From NCBI RefSeq assembly GCF_000758585.1, contig NZ_CP009281.1:1364001-1428000 (forward strand): 64,000 nucleotides of DNA. Direction: 5' to 3'. Shown here piece after piece: positions 36,245 through 44,875 of this stretch. A program made the position numbers and the translations under genes. The stretch comes from Paenibacillus sp. FSL R5-0345. GTDB taxonomy: Bacteria; Bacillota; Bacilli; Paenibacillales; Paenibacillaceae. Within the stretch, counting starts at the first letter, position 1. Each line of letters begins with the position of its first letter. The notes under the pieces are model-generated. The model saw only the letters and a list, made by a program, of their open reading frames with translations. It ran no database searches and had not been told where the DNA came from.

Positions 36245-36958
36245 ATGTTCAATTTGTTGTGGGGAGTTTTATTTGTTATTGTCAATTTTGCCTTTTTTCT
36301 ACTCTGTTACCGCCTGTTCGGCAAAAATGGAATGTATGCCTGGGTAGGTATCGCTACTGTAATTGCTAACATTCAGGTAGCTAAGACGATTGCTATGCCA
36401 TTTGATATTGTGATGACACTCGGAAATACGATGTATGTCACTTTGTATATGACCAGCGATTTGCTTAATGAGAAGTATGGAAGAGCGGAAGCACGCAAAG
36501 CAGTTTGGTTTGGTTTCTTCACTTTGCTTATGACGACAGTCATTATGCAGATGGTACTAGTATTTAAGCCGCAAGAGACCGATATCGCTCAGTCTTCTTT
36601 AGAGACGATCTTTGGGCTGATGCCTCGACTAGCTCTGGGTAGTCTTACTGCTTACTTCATTAGTCAGTTCCTAGATGTTCGGTTATACGCCTGGATTCGC
36701 AAATATTACAGCACCTCAAGTCAGCTGTGGATTCGTTCCAACGGCAGCACGATGGTCAGTTCTTTTGTGGATACACTAATCTTCTGCACCATTGCATTTG
36801 CTGGGTTGTATAACTGGAGTGTATGGCTTGAAATTTTGCTTACAACGTATCTAGCGAAATTCTTACTAACCGCAGTAAGCACACCTATCTTATATATCGC
36901 CCGAACTTTTACTTTTGCTGAAGATGGAATACCTTCATCTGTTCAAAAGAAGGAATAA
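36245..36958 (+). CDS. yhhQ: Queuosine precursor transporter, YhhQ/VUT family
   Basis: 237-residue membrane protein with about six or seven helices, of the VUT_1/YhhQ family that takes up preQ0/preQ1. Family blocks are IATVIANIQVAKTIAMPFD, GNTMYVTLYMTSDLLNEKYGRAEARKAVW and SSFVDTLIFCTIAFAG. The preQ1 riboswitch directly upstream strongly supports the substrate. It is a secondary transporter type, not a QueT-type ECF S subunit. Confidence 0.92.
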   Translation: MFNLLWGVLFVIVNFAFFLLCYRLFGKNGMYAWVGIATVIANIQVAKTIAMPFDIVMTLGNTMYVTLYMTSDLLNEKYGRAEARKAVWFGFFTLLMTTVIMQMVLVFKPQETDIAQSSLETIFGLMPRLALGSLTAYFISQFLDVRLYAWIRKYYSTSSQLWIRSNGSTMVSSFVDTLIFCTIAFAGLYNWSVWLEILLTTYLAKFLLTAVSTPILYIARTFTFAEDGIPSSVQKKE

Positions 36959-36971
36959 ACAACACTACAGC

Positions 36972-37010
36972 CAGCGCGTACCGATTATAATCGATGCGCG
37001 CTGTTTGATT
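36972..37010 (+). terminator. Terminator after yhhQ
   Basis: CAGCGCG/CGCGCTG stem extended by CGAT-TATA-ATCG, with TTTGATTTTT behind it. Confidence 0.75.
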
Positions 37011-37226
37011 TTTCCGGTCATTAGAAGGCTTAATCGTTACATGAAAAATGTGTACATAAAATTAATATAAAGCTAAAATAAGCTATCGTAGCAATTCTAA
37101 TAGTGTGCCTTGCAATTCGGAGGTTGAAGCTGCCGTTATTGCTCTTCAATTTAAGTGCTATCAGTCCGATCGAAGAGAGTGTACATATTCGGTAGTCATA
37201 GAAATTACGAACAGGTGTGATTAAGG

Positions 37227-38708
37227 ATGAATCTAGTAGTGCCTATACTGCGCCATGCAGCACAGCAGCCCGACAGCATTGCCTTAACCCAGGCCCAAGC
37301 GACGCATACCTATGCAACATTAGTACAAGCGATGCAGAGAATTGCGAATGGTCTACAGCAAAAGGGCTTGAAGCATGACAAAATTGCTATTTTATCTACG
37401 AATCGTATTGAATTTGTTGAAGTTTTCTTAGGGGCTATTTATGCGGGCTGTGTTCCGATTCCTTTAGATCCCAAGTGGAGCGCAAATGAGCTGCAGATGA
37501 TTATAGAGCAGTGCCAGCCGTCGATGATTTTTGCTGAGCCGGAAGCTGCAAAGCATCTGGTATTTATGAACGAAGCCATCCCAACGCTGACTTTTTCAAA
37601 TGAACGAACAGGTTCCTATGATCAGTGGCTGGATGCGCTGAAACCAGAGGCTGAGTTGGATGAGACGAACGAGTTATTATTTATCGGTTTTACTTCAGGC
37701 ACAACTGGGCTACCCAAAGGATATATGCGTACCCATTTATCGTGGTTAAAGAGCTTTGAGGTATCGAGTGCTGCCTTTGAATTGGACTCTATGAAGGATG
37801 TTTTAGCACCGGGTCCGTTTGTGCATTCGCTGTCCTTGTTCGCTGTAATGCAGAGTCTGTATGGTGGAGCAAACTTTCATATTATGCAAAAATTTAGCGC
37901 CACACAGGTGTTAGAGCTGTGCAAGCAGATTCCGGGTGTGGTGTTGTTTGTTGTACCGACAATGCTTGAATCCATGATGCAGCAGGCTGTTCCTGGGCAG
38001 ACGCAGATTGATGCGATTATTAGCTCAGGTGCAAAGTGGTCGGAGTTGTCCAAAAAAAAGAGTATAGAAGTGTTCGCTGGAACGCGTCTCTATGAATCCT
38101 ATGGTTCCTCAGAAGCGAGTTATATTAGTTATTTGGATGTTCTGGAAGAGCATAATCCGAACTCTGTAGGCAAGCCCTATCCCGGAGTGCAAATTTCCAT
38201 TCGTGATGAAGAGTTCCGTGAAGTCCCTACGGGGGAGATTGGGCAGTTATATGTGCGAAGTGATATGATATTTCTAGGCTACCATCAATTGCCGAAGGAG
38301 ACCGCAGCAGCTTTTCGAGAGGGATGGCTTGTGTTGGAGGATTATGTTTATCAGGATGAAGCTGGTTATTTATATCTGGCGGGTCGCTTGAAAAATAGAA
38401 TCATCTCGGGTGGGCTGAACGTTTATCCAGAGGAAATAGAGCGAGTACTGGAGCATCTTCCGGAAATACAAGAAGTAATGGTGCTTGGCGTCCCTGACGA
38501 TTATTGGGGAGAACAGCTGGCAGTCCTCGTGAAATGGAATGGTGCAAAGCATTTATCTATAGACGAAATAAAGAATTATTGTCGCCAGTATTTAGCAAGT
38601 TACAAAGCGCCGAAGAAGCTGCTGACAGTTGATGAGTTTATCTATATAAGCAGTGGCAAAATTGCCCGGCAAGCGATGAAAGACTATGTGAAAAGAGCGA
38701 TGGTATGA
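37227..38708 (+). CDS. Acyl-CoA synthetase (class I adenylate-forming)
   Basis: 493-residue enzyme that activates a carboxylic acid to an acyl-AMP and then a CoA thioester. The P-loop is FTSGTTGLPKGYMRTH (about 152-167), followed by YGSSEASYIS, GEIGQLYVRSDMIFLGY, the hinge AGRLKNRIISGGLNVYPEEIE and the catalytic lysine in SSGKIARQAMKDY. The acid is unknown. First gene of a nine-gene operon; its stop overlaps the thiolase start (ATGA), so it probably supplies the CoA substrate for the enzymes behind it. Confidence 0.88.
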   Translation: MNLVVPILRHAAQQPDSIALTQAQATHTYATLVQAMQRIANGLQQKGLKHDKIAILSTNRIEFVEVFLGAIYAGCVPIPLDPKWSANELQMIIEQCQPSMIFAEPEAAKHLVFMNEAIPTLTFSNERTGSYDQWLDALKPEAELDETNELLFIGFTSGTTGLPKGYMRTHLSWLKSFEVSSAAFELDSMKDVLAPGPFVHSLSLFAVMQSLYGGANFHIMQKFSATQVLELCKQIPGVVLFVVPTMLESMMQQAVPGQTQIDAIISSGAKWSELSKKKSIEVFAGTRLYESYGSSEASYISYLDVLEEHNPNSVGKPYPGVQISIRDEEFREVPTGEIGQLYVRSDMIFLGYHQLPKETAAAFREGWLVLEDYVYQDEAGYLYLAGRLKNRIISGGLNVYPEEIERVLEHLPEIQEVMVLGVPDDYWGEQLAVLVKWNGAKHLSIDEIKNYCRQYLASYKAPKKLLTVDEFIYISSGKIARQAMKDYVKRAMV

Positions 38709-39856
38709 TAGAAGCAGTGATTGTCATGGCAAAACGCACACCGATTGGCAGGATGGGCGGCTTATTAAGTACATTGGAGCCGGAAGCATTACTGGCGCCG
38801 CTTATTCAGCATATTGTGGCAGAGACAAACCTGCCTGTAGATATAATCGATGATGTCATTATTGGAAATGTGGTCGGTCCGGGTGGGAATATTGCCCGGG
38901 TAGCAGCGCTCGAAGCGGGATTGCCTGTTTCGGTTCCGGGTGTCACTGTGGATCGGCAGTGCGGTTCTGGGCTAGAGGCGATTAATATTGCAGCTAGGCT
39001 TATTCAAAGCGGTGCTGGTGAGATTTATTTCGCAGGCGGCGTTGAAAGCACGAGCCGTGCTCCCTGGAAGATGGCTAAGCCACAGACCTTGATGGGTATT
39101 CCACAGCTATATACCCGTGCTCATTTTACACCTAGCGCTTACGGTGATCCGGATATGGGGATTGCTGCGGAAAATGTAGCGCGGAAGTACGGGATTTCGC
39201 GCGAAGAGCAGGATCAATATGCCTTAAAAAGCCATCAGAAGGCCGTTCATGCTCAGCAAAGTGGCCAGTTTCAGCAGGAGATTGTACCTCTTCTGGTTGA
39301 GGGAGAGTGGGTGCATACCGACGAATGTCCTAGGGTCAATACGAGCTTGGATAAGCTGCGAAAGCTACCGCCAATTTTTGAAGAAAAGGGTACTGTCACT
39401 GCTGGAAATGCTTGTCCTATTAATGATGGTGCGGCGCTCTTATTAATGATGTCCCGTGAGAAATGTCGGCAACTCAAGCTTAAGCCTATCCTGCGTGTAG
39501 TGGATGCGCAAGCGGCAGGTGTAGATCCGAACTACTTAGGTATGGGGCCAGTTCCAGCTGTACACAAGGTGTTACATCGTCAACAGCTGACCATAACCGA
39601 TTTAGATATTGTAGAGTTTAATGAAGCCTTTGCTTCGCAAGTTCTAGCCTCACTGAACGAGCTTCAGATTCCACAGGAAAAGGTCAATCTTGGAGGAGGC
39701 GCATTAGCTATCGGTCATCCATACGGGGCGTCCGGAGCCATTTTAATGACGAGGTTATTTGCTGAAATGCAGCGTACTCCTTATAAAAGGGGACTTGCCA
39801 CTTTGGGCATCGGCGGTGGGATGGGGCTGGCAACGCTTGTGGAGGCGGTAGAATGA
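38705..39856 (+). CDS. Thiolase-family enzyme with Gly in place of the second catalytic Cys
   Basis: 383-residue thiolase fold. The nucleophile Cys86 (TVDRQCGSGLEA), the NEAF motif (306-309) and His338 in GHPYGASGA are present. The final motif, normally CxG with the acid/base cysteine, reads TLGIGGGMG: Gly368 (codon GGC) occupies the Cys position. GTVTAGNACPINDGAA carries an extra Cys where Ser is usual. It may therefore be a variant condensing or cleaving enzyme, or be impaired. It overlaps both neighbours by 4 bases and lies between the ligase and the dehydratase genes. Confidence 0.85.
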   Translation: MIEAVIVMAKRTPIGRMGGLLSTLEPEALLAPLIQHIVAETNLPVDIIDDVIIGNVVGPGGNIARVAALEAGLPVSVPGVTVDRQCGSGLEAINIAARLIQSGAGEIYFAGGVESTSRAPWKMAKPQTLMGIPQLYTRAHFTPSAYGDPDMGIAAENVARKYGISREEQDQYALKSHQKAVHAQQSGQFQQEIVPLLVEGEWVHTDECPRVNTSLDKLRKLPPIFEEKGTVTAGNACPINDGAALLLMMSREKCRQLKLKPILRVVDAQAAGVDPNYLGMGPVPAVHKVLHRQQLTITDLDIVEFNEAFASQVLASLNELQIPQEKVNLGGGALAIGHPYGASGAILMTRLFAEMQRTPYKRGLATLGIGGGMGLATLVEAVE

Positions 39857-40254
39857 ACTGCATTCATCATCAGATTCATGTGTCAGCTGAGTGGATTTCG
39901 GACTATGCGCAGAGTATTGAGGCACCCGTGCAGACGACTAACGGTCATCTGATTGCTCCTTCTACGATGCCTATTATTTTTTGGCAGGCCTTCGATATTC
40001 CTTGGCTTAATAAGGGAGAACCTTTGCTTCACGGCACTCAGAAATTTTCATATCAAGCTCCGATTACAGCGGGAATGATGTTAGATTGTGAATTAGCATT
40101 AACGAGCAAGGTGCAAAAGGAAGGCCGGCAGGGCAAGCTGACCTTTTACAACCATACACTGGTTTGTAAATGTGAAGGTGAGCTTATAGTTACTGCAGAA
40201 ACGGTGTTAATTCGGGTAGGTGATAATCATGATGAAAAAATTCATAACTGCTGA
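39853..40254 (+). CDS. MaoC-like dehydratase, N-terminal-type subunit
   Basis: 133 residues resembling the N-terminal hot-dog domain (FAS1-like dehydratase) of two-part MaoC enzymes. Recognisable parts are APSTMPIIFWQAF and the LLHGTQKFSYQAPITAGMMLDCE block, which pairs with a catalytic partner in this fold. It lacks the D-x4-H catalytic motif, which the next gene supplies. The two genes overlap by 26 bases, so a heteromeric dehydratase is inferred. Confidence 0.75.
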   Translation: MNCIHHQIHVSAEWISDYAQSIEAPVQTTNGHLIAPSTMPIIFWQAFDIPWLNKGEPLLHGTQKFSYQAPITAGMMLDCELALTSKVQKEGRQGKLTFYNHTLVCKCEGELIVTAETVLIRVGDNHDEKIHNC

Positions 40255-40570
40255 AGCCATCCGGCAATATGCAGCTGCTTCCCAAGATCTGGCCGCTATT
40301 CATCTAGATGAAGATGCTGCAGCTGAAGTTGGATTTAAGCGGCCCATTGCACATGGAATGTATCTTATGGGATTAGCTCAATCCTTATATCTCGCTGAGC
40401 ATCGGGCACAGTGGATCACTCGGTATGAGCTGAAATTTCATCAACCTATAGAAGTAGATAATGTCGTTATTTTTGATTTTGTGGAGGATGACTGCGCTGT
40501 GAAAGTGATCCTTACAACAGAAGCTGGCGATGTTATTGCTTCAGGAGCTTTTTCAGTGAAAGAGGTGTAA
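40229..40570 (+). CDS. MaoC-like (R)-specific enoyl-CoA hydratase/dehydratase subunit
   Basis: 113 residues, hot-dog fold. The hydratase-2 motif is seen as SQDLAAIHLDEDAAAEVGFKRPIAHGM (in parts), with the catalytic pair D-x4-H. It should interconvert 3-hydroxyacyl- and enoyl-CoA together with the preceding subunit. Start taken at ATG 40229, 7 bases from AGGTG; an upstream GTG overlaps that site. The SDR gene follows after 2 bases. Confidence 0.83.
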   Translation: MMKKFITAEAIRQYAAASQDLAAIHLDEDAAAEVGFKRPIAHGMYLMGLAQSLYLAEHRAQWITRYELKFHQPIEVDNVVIFDFVEDDCAVKVILTTEAGDVIASGAFSVKEV

Positions 40571-40572
40571 TC

Positions 40573-41394
40573 ATGAACAAAGTAGCCTTAATTACTGGAG
40601 CGACAAGAGGGATCGGGCGCAGTATCGCCGTGCAGCTCGGCAAGTCCGGTTATAAAGTGGCTGTAAATGGCACAAAACAAGTCTTAATCGATGAGGTTGT
40701 GCGCGAGATTCGTCAGGCAGGCGGTGAAGCATCGGGATACTCTGCGAATGTAGCAGATCCAGTTACGGTCTCTGTAATGGTTGATGAGGTTATTGCTAAA
40801 TACGGCCATATTGAGGTGTTGATAGCGAACGCTGGCAATTTGCAGGATCAGAAGTGTCTACGGATGACAGATGAAGAATGGAAGGCCGTGCTGGATGTAC
40901 ATTTAAATGGCACCTATTACAGCATTCAACGCGTACTACCGCATATGCGTCAGACAGGCGGCGATATTCTGTTGATGACCTCCACCGCTGGGTTAACAGG
41001 CTCCGTGGGTCAGGTAAATTATAGTGCAGCCAAGGCTGGAATTCTCGGAATGATGTGGACACTCGCAGCGGAGTTGAAGCGTGACAAGATTAGGGTAAAT
41101 GCGATTTCACCAGCCGCTTTAACAGATATGACCAGACCTGTCATTGATCATTTGAAAGAGAAACATGCCAGTCGTAATGAACCGTTCCCGGAGTTTTGGC
41201 GAATAGGCGCTCCAGAGGATATTGCTACCTTCGTAAATGCAGTATTGAGCGAGACCGATGCGGATTTAACCGGTGAAATCTTTGCTGTGAATGGATCAAA
41301 GGTGACGAAATGGGAGAAGCCTGCGCCTGCCTTTTCCGAGAACAGCATTGAGGCATTTTTCGCTGCTTGGCACCGTCAAAAGGGGAGTGAATAA
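40573..41394 (+). CDS. SDR oxidoreductase, FabG-like 3-oxoacyl reductase/dehydrogenase
   Basis: 273-residue short-chain dehydrogenase. The cofactor motif is ITGATRGIGRSIA, the NAG motif is IANAGN, and the catalytic Ser and Tyr-x3-Lys are in MTSTAGLTGSVGQVNYSAAK. Its position between dehydratase and transporter genes fits the ketoreductase step of an acyl-CoA cycle. The stop TAA is directly followed by the ATG of the ECF ATPase gene. Confidence 0.88.
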   Translation: MNKVALITGATRGIGRSIAVQLGKSGYKVAVNGTKQVLIDEVVREIRQAGGEASGYSANVADPVTVSVMVDEVIAKYGHIEVLIANAGNLQDQKCLRMTDEEWKAVLDVHLNGTYYSIQRVLPHMRQTGGDILLMTSTAGLTGSVGQVNYSAAKAGILGMMWTLAAELKRDKIRVNAISPAALTDMTRPVIDHLKEKHASRNEPFPEFWRIGAPEDIATFVNAVLSETDADLTGEIFAVNGSKVTKWEKPAPAFSENSIEAFFAAWHRQKGSE

Positions 41395-42195
41395 ATGCTT
41401 ACCTTCGATCAAGTTCATTTTTATTATAAAAAGGGTCAGCCCGTCTTAGAGGATATCAGCTTTACAATAGAAGCGGGGGAATTTGTGGCGATTGTTGGCG
41501 CTAATGGCTCTGGCAAATCAACCATTGCCAAGCTAATGGACGGTTTGCTGCTGCCGCGAAAAGGGGCGATACAATTTAAGGGCCTAGACACCTCAAAGCC
41601 AGCTGATCTTACAGAAATTCATCAGCAAATCGGCTTTGTTTTTCAGAATCCAGAGGATCAATTTATCACCACAACCGTTATGGATGAGGTGCTTTTTGGT
41701 TTGGAGAATATTCGTGTGCCAAGGGAGGAAATGCGCAGCCGATTGGAGGATGCCTTGCAGGCTGTTCATATGGAGGATTATCTGGATGCTATGCCACATC
41801 AGCTTTCTGGAGGTCAAAAGCAGCGTGTTGCTATTGCCGCTATACTGGCGATGCGCCCGCAAGTCATTATTTTTGACGAGGCCACCTCTATGCTTGATCC
41901 TCAGGGAAGACAGCAGGTGCTTTCCATCATGCAAGAGCTGCATCGACAAGGTCTGACCATTATTCAGATCACTCACCATATGGAGGAAGTGCTTTCAGCA
42001 GAGCGATTATTACTCCTGCATCAAGGGCGGCTTGAGTTTGACGGCGATCCACTGGCTTTTTTTGAAACGATGCCTGTTGCGGACTATCAATTACAACTGC
42101 CCTTTGCAGTGCGTGTACAAGCATTACTCCATTCAGCAGCGCCGCCAACACCCGATTGGAAGGGGAGAGTCCGATCACAATGGTCTACCAATTAA
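41395..42195 (+). CDS. ECF transporter ATPase (EcfA1-like)
   Basis: 266 residues, one of two ATPases of an energy-coupling-factor vitamin-type importer. Walker A is GANGSGKST, Q-loop FVFQNPEDQF, signature LSGGQKQRVAIA, Walker B VIIFDEATSMLDP and H-loop ITHHMEEV. The NPEDQ Q-loop and C-terminal helical extension are typical of EcfA. It follows an acyl-CoA enzyme gene with no gap, an unusual context, and overlaps the next ATPase by 16 bases. Confidence 0.9.
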   Translation: MLTFDQVHFYYKKGQPVLEDISFTIEAGEFVAIVGANGSGKSTIAKLMDGLLLPRKGAIQFKGLDTSKPADLTEIHQQIGFVFQNPEDQFITTTVMDEVLFGLENIRVPREEMRSRLEDALQAVHMEDYLDAMPHQLSGGQKQRVAIAAILAMRPQVIIFDEATSMLDPQGRQQVLSIMQELHRQGLTIIQITHHMEEVLSAERLLLLHQGRLEFDGDPLAFFETMPVADYQLQLPFAVRVQALLHSAAPPTPDWKGRVRSQWSTN

Positions 42196-43037
42196 ATCAT
42201 TTAAGTGTGAACTATGCTGATCATGTGGCTTTGCACGATGTAAACTGTACCCTTTCTGCGGGCAAATGGATTTCGATTATCGGTCCAACGGGCGCAGGAA
42301 AGTCTACCTTTGTCAAAGTGCTGAAGGGTTTGATTCCCACCGTAAAAGGCGACTATTGGATTGATCAGCAGCCTGCTCCCAGAGATGCCAAAGGACAATT
42401 AAAGGTCGTCCCTGAGCTGGGCTTCGTCTTTCAATATCCGGAGCATCAGCTATTCGAAACCACGGTGTATAAGGAGCTTGCTTTTGCTCTAAATCTGCAG
42501 GGGGCTTCAAGTCAGCAAATTACAGAGGCGATTGAAAGGATTTTGCCGCAAGTAGGTCTGTCAGAGGAGATTCTCCTTTTAAATCCATTCCAATTAAGCG
42601 GTGGAGAAAAGCGCCGTGTGGCTATTGCCTCTGTGCTGATGACGAATCCGAAGCTGCTAATTTTGGATGAACCAACAGCGGGGCTCGATCCAGCCAGCCA
42701 AGTATCTTTGTTGAAGCTGCTGAAATCATGGCAACAACAAGACCAGCGCACGCTTCTCTTCGTTTCACACCAGATGGATGATGTTGCCGAGTACTCGGAT
42801 GAGGTGATGGTTTTTCACAAAGGTCAGCTAAAAGGGCATTATAACCCCAGAACATTATTTCTGGAAAAGGAAGAATTATTAATAGAATTAGGTTTGTCCA
42901 TGCCTGAACCCGTACAGCTATTGAAGCTAGTAGAGGAACTATCCGGTCAAAAAATAGAGGTTTCTAGCTGTAAAGAGCAGGATATCTTCGATGCTGTTCT
43001 GCCGATTTGGCACTCGAGGGGGCATGAACATGGCTGA
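42180..43037 (+). CDS. ECF transporter ATPase (EcfA2-like)
   Basis: 285 residues, second ATPase. Walker A GPTGAGKST, Q-loop FVFQYPEHQLFE, signature LSGGEKRRVAIA, Walker B LLILDEPTAGLDP, H-loop VSHQMDDV; the EHQLFE Q-loop is typical of EcfA2. ATG 42180 has GGAAGGGGAGAG 10 bases upstream, preferred over an in-frame ATG 8 codons earlier. It overlaps EcfT by 8 bases. Confidence 0.9.
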   Translation: MVYQLNHLSVNYADHVALHDVNCTLSAGKWISIIGPTGAGKSTFVKVLKGLIPTVKGDYWIDQQPAPRDAKGQLKVVPELGFVFQYPEHQLFETTVYKELAFALNLQGASSQQITEAIERILPQVGLSEEILLLNPFQLSGGEKRRVAIASVLMTNPKLLILDEPTAGLDPASQVSLLKLLKSWQQQDQRTLLFVSHQMDDVAEYSDEVMVFHKGQLKGHYNPRTLFLEKEELLIELGLSMPEPVQLLKLVEELSGQKIEVSSCKEQDIFDAVLPIWHSRGHEHG

Positions 43038-43833
43038 TTCCGTATTAGTGGGTCAATATGTGGAGACGCATTCGATTTTCCATCGTTTAGATCCTCGTAC
43101 AAAGCTTATTGGTATCGTGATTCTCATGCTGAGCTTTCTAACGCTTGGAACAGGTCTTAGCTATGTTATTGCAACCTTTTTTGTGTTCGGAATTTTACTT
43201 TTTTCAAAGGTTCCTTTTCATTTTTTCTGGCGAGGGCTGCGCCCGCTATTATTTATTTTGCTGTTTACCTTTGTGTATAACGCCGTGTTTACCAAAGGAA
43301 CGATCCTCTGGTCATGGTCATTTATTGAGGTGACTGAAGAAGGACTGCGAATGGGATTACGTTTTGTATGGCGTATAATATTGCTCATCTTATTAGCCTC
43401 AATATTAACATTAACTACTAAACCGCTAGATTTAGCGTATGGTCTTGAAAAGCTGTTAGCTCCTCTGTCCAAATTGGGGGTACCTGTAGAACAACTCTCA
43501 TTAATGATAGTGATTGCGATTCGGTTTATTCCTACCATCAAGGAGGAGCTGGATCGTATTCTTCTCGCACAAAAGGCAAGAGGTTATGATCTTACAGCAT
43601 TATCGCCGCCTAGACGGATATTTGCTTACATCCCGATCATTATTCCTTTGCTCTTCACGACGATTCAACGTGCTGAACAGCTGAGTTATGCGATTGATGC
43701 GCGTGCTTATGGAAATGGTAAAGGGAGAACTTCTTATAGGGTATTGCAATTGCAGCAAATGGATTATCTAGCGGTGGGAGTTGCCTTGTTGTTCGCTATG
43801 ATTCTGCTTGGGTTAAAGATAGGAAAGGTGTAG
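43030..43833 (+). CDS. ECF transporter transmembrane subunit EcfT
   Basis: 267 residues, five or six helices. It has HRLDPRTKLIGIVILM at the N-terminus, RLxxR-like RFVWRI and the two coupling helices with AQKARGYD and IDARAYG, the Ala-Arg-Gly-type motifs that contact the ATPases. ATG 43030 lies 7 bases from GAGGGGGC. No S (substrate-binding) subunit gene is adjacent, so the module must borrow one or use an unrecognised partner. Confidence 0.9.
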   Translation: MADSVLVGQYVETHSIFHRLDPRTKLIGIVILMLSFLTLGTGLSYVIATFFVFGILLFSKVPFHFFWRGLRPLLFILLFTFVYNAVFTKGTILWSWSFIEVTEEGLRMGLRFVWRIILLILLASILTLTTKPLDLAYGLEKLLAPLSKLGVPVEQLSLMIVIAIRFIPTIKEELDRILLAQKARGYDLTALSPPRRIFAYIPIIIPLLFTTIQRAEQLSYAIDARAYGNGKGRTSYRVLQLQQMDYLAVGVALLFAMILLGLKIGKV

Positions 43834-44805
43834 ATGAAAATGAAATGGAACACCCGTATTACGGAGTTATTGCACATAGAGTACCCTATTATTCAAGGTG
43901 GACTTGCTTATTTAGGTTATGCAGACCTCGCGGCTGCAGTTTCGAATGCTGGTGGATTGGGTCAGGTCACAGCGATGAGTCTTCCGAGTGCAGAGGCTTT
44001 ACGTTCAGAAATAGAACGGGTACGTACTTTGACGGACAAGCCATTTGGTGTTAATTTTGCCATCGGTATGCATGGTATTGGTTATGAAGATCGGGTGCAG
44101 ATCGCCATCGACGAGAAGGTTCCCGTCGTGAGCCTCACCGGAGGAAACCCAGCCCCCATGCTGGAAATGTTTCGGTCTACGAATATTAAAACGCTGGTGC
44201 TCGTCTCCTCACGTAGACAAGCCCAAAAAGCTGAACAATTAGGCGCTTCTGCGGTTATTGTTGTTGGCCAAGAGGGAGGAGGACACTTGGGACGTGATGA
44301 TGTTGGGACTATGGTGCTCGTGCCCCAAGTAGTGGATGCGGTTGAAATTCCTGTGATTGCTTCAGGCGGGATCGGGGATGGCCGCGGATGGATGGCTGCC
44401 CATGCACTGGGGGCTGAGGGAATTGAAATGGGGACACGTTTCGTTGCTACAGAGGAATGTGTTCATGCGGCTGCTTCTTATAAAAAAGCCTTAGTAGAAA
44501 GTTCTGAGTCAGATACAGTCGTAATCAAACGATCTATCGGAGCACCTGCGCGAGTATTACGCAATGAATACAGCGACATAATTCTTGAAGTCGAGCGTGT
44601 AACACCGACGTATGAGGCCTTAAAAGAATACATCAGCGGCGCAGCCAACAAGCGCTGGGTTTATGATGACATCAAAGAAGAGGGCATCGGCTGGGCTGGT
44701 CAAGTAACAGGAATGATCCATGATATCCCTACAGTCTCAGAGCTAGTCGGCAGGATGGTTAAAGAGGCAGAGTCGATTCGTGGGATGTGGGGAATGCAGG
44801 TGTGA
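43834..44805 (+). CDS. FMN-dependent nitronate monooxygenase / FabK-like enoyl reductase
   Basis: 323-residue TIM-barrel flavoprotein. Family blocks are YPIIQGGLAYLGYADLAAAVSNAGGLGQ, VNFAIGMHGIGYED, VGQEGGGHLGRDD with the catalytic-type His, and VIASGGIGDGRGWMAAHALGAEGIEMGTRF (in parts). It could be a nitronate oxidase or a FabK-type enoyl-thioester reductase; operon context with thiolase, SDR and MaoC favours the latter, by inference. Starts right at the EcfT stop (TAGATG). Confidence 0.83.
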   Translation: MKMKWNTRITELLHIEYPIIQGGLAYLGYADLAAAVSNAGGLGQVTAMSLPSAEALRSEIERVRTLTDKPFGVNFAIGMHGIGYEDRVQIAIDEKVPVVSLTGGNPAPMLEMFRSTNIKTLVLVSSRRQAQKAEQLGASAVIVVGQEGGGHLGRDDVGTMVLVPQVVDAVEIPVIASGGIGDGRGWMAAHALGAEGIEMGTRFVATEECVHAAASYKKALVESSESDTVVIKRSIGAPARVLRNEYSDIILEVERVTPTYEALKEYISGAANKRWVYDDIKEEGIGWAGQVTGMIHDIPTVSELVGRMVKEAESIRGMWGMQV

Positions 44806-44875
44806 GGAGCCAGCAGAGCAGTTGCCAGAAGATGAATTAGTGAACTGAAGGATAAGGTATTAGATTGGCGAGGCG

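Noticed and set aside
36245..36958. YhhQ-like gene as the missing S subunit of the ECF operon
   Set aside because: It belongs to the VUT/YhhQ secondary-transporter family, has its own preQ1 riboswitch and is closed by a terminator before the operon.
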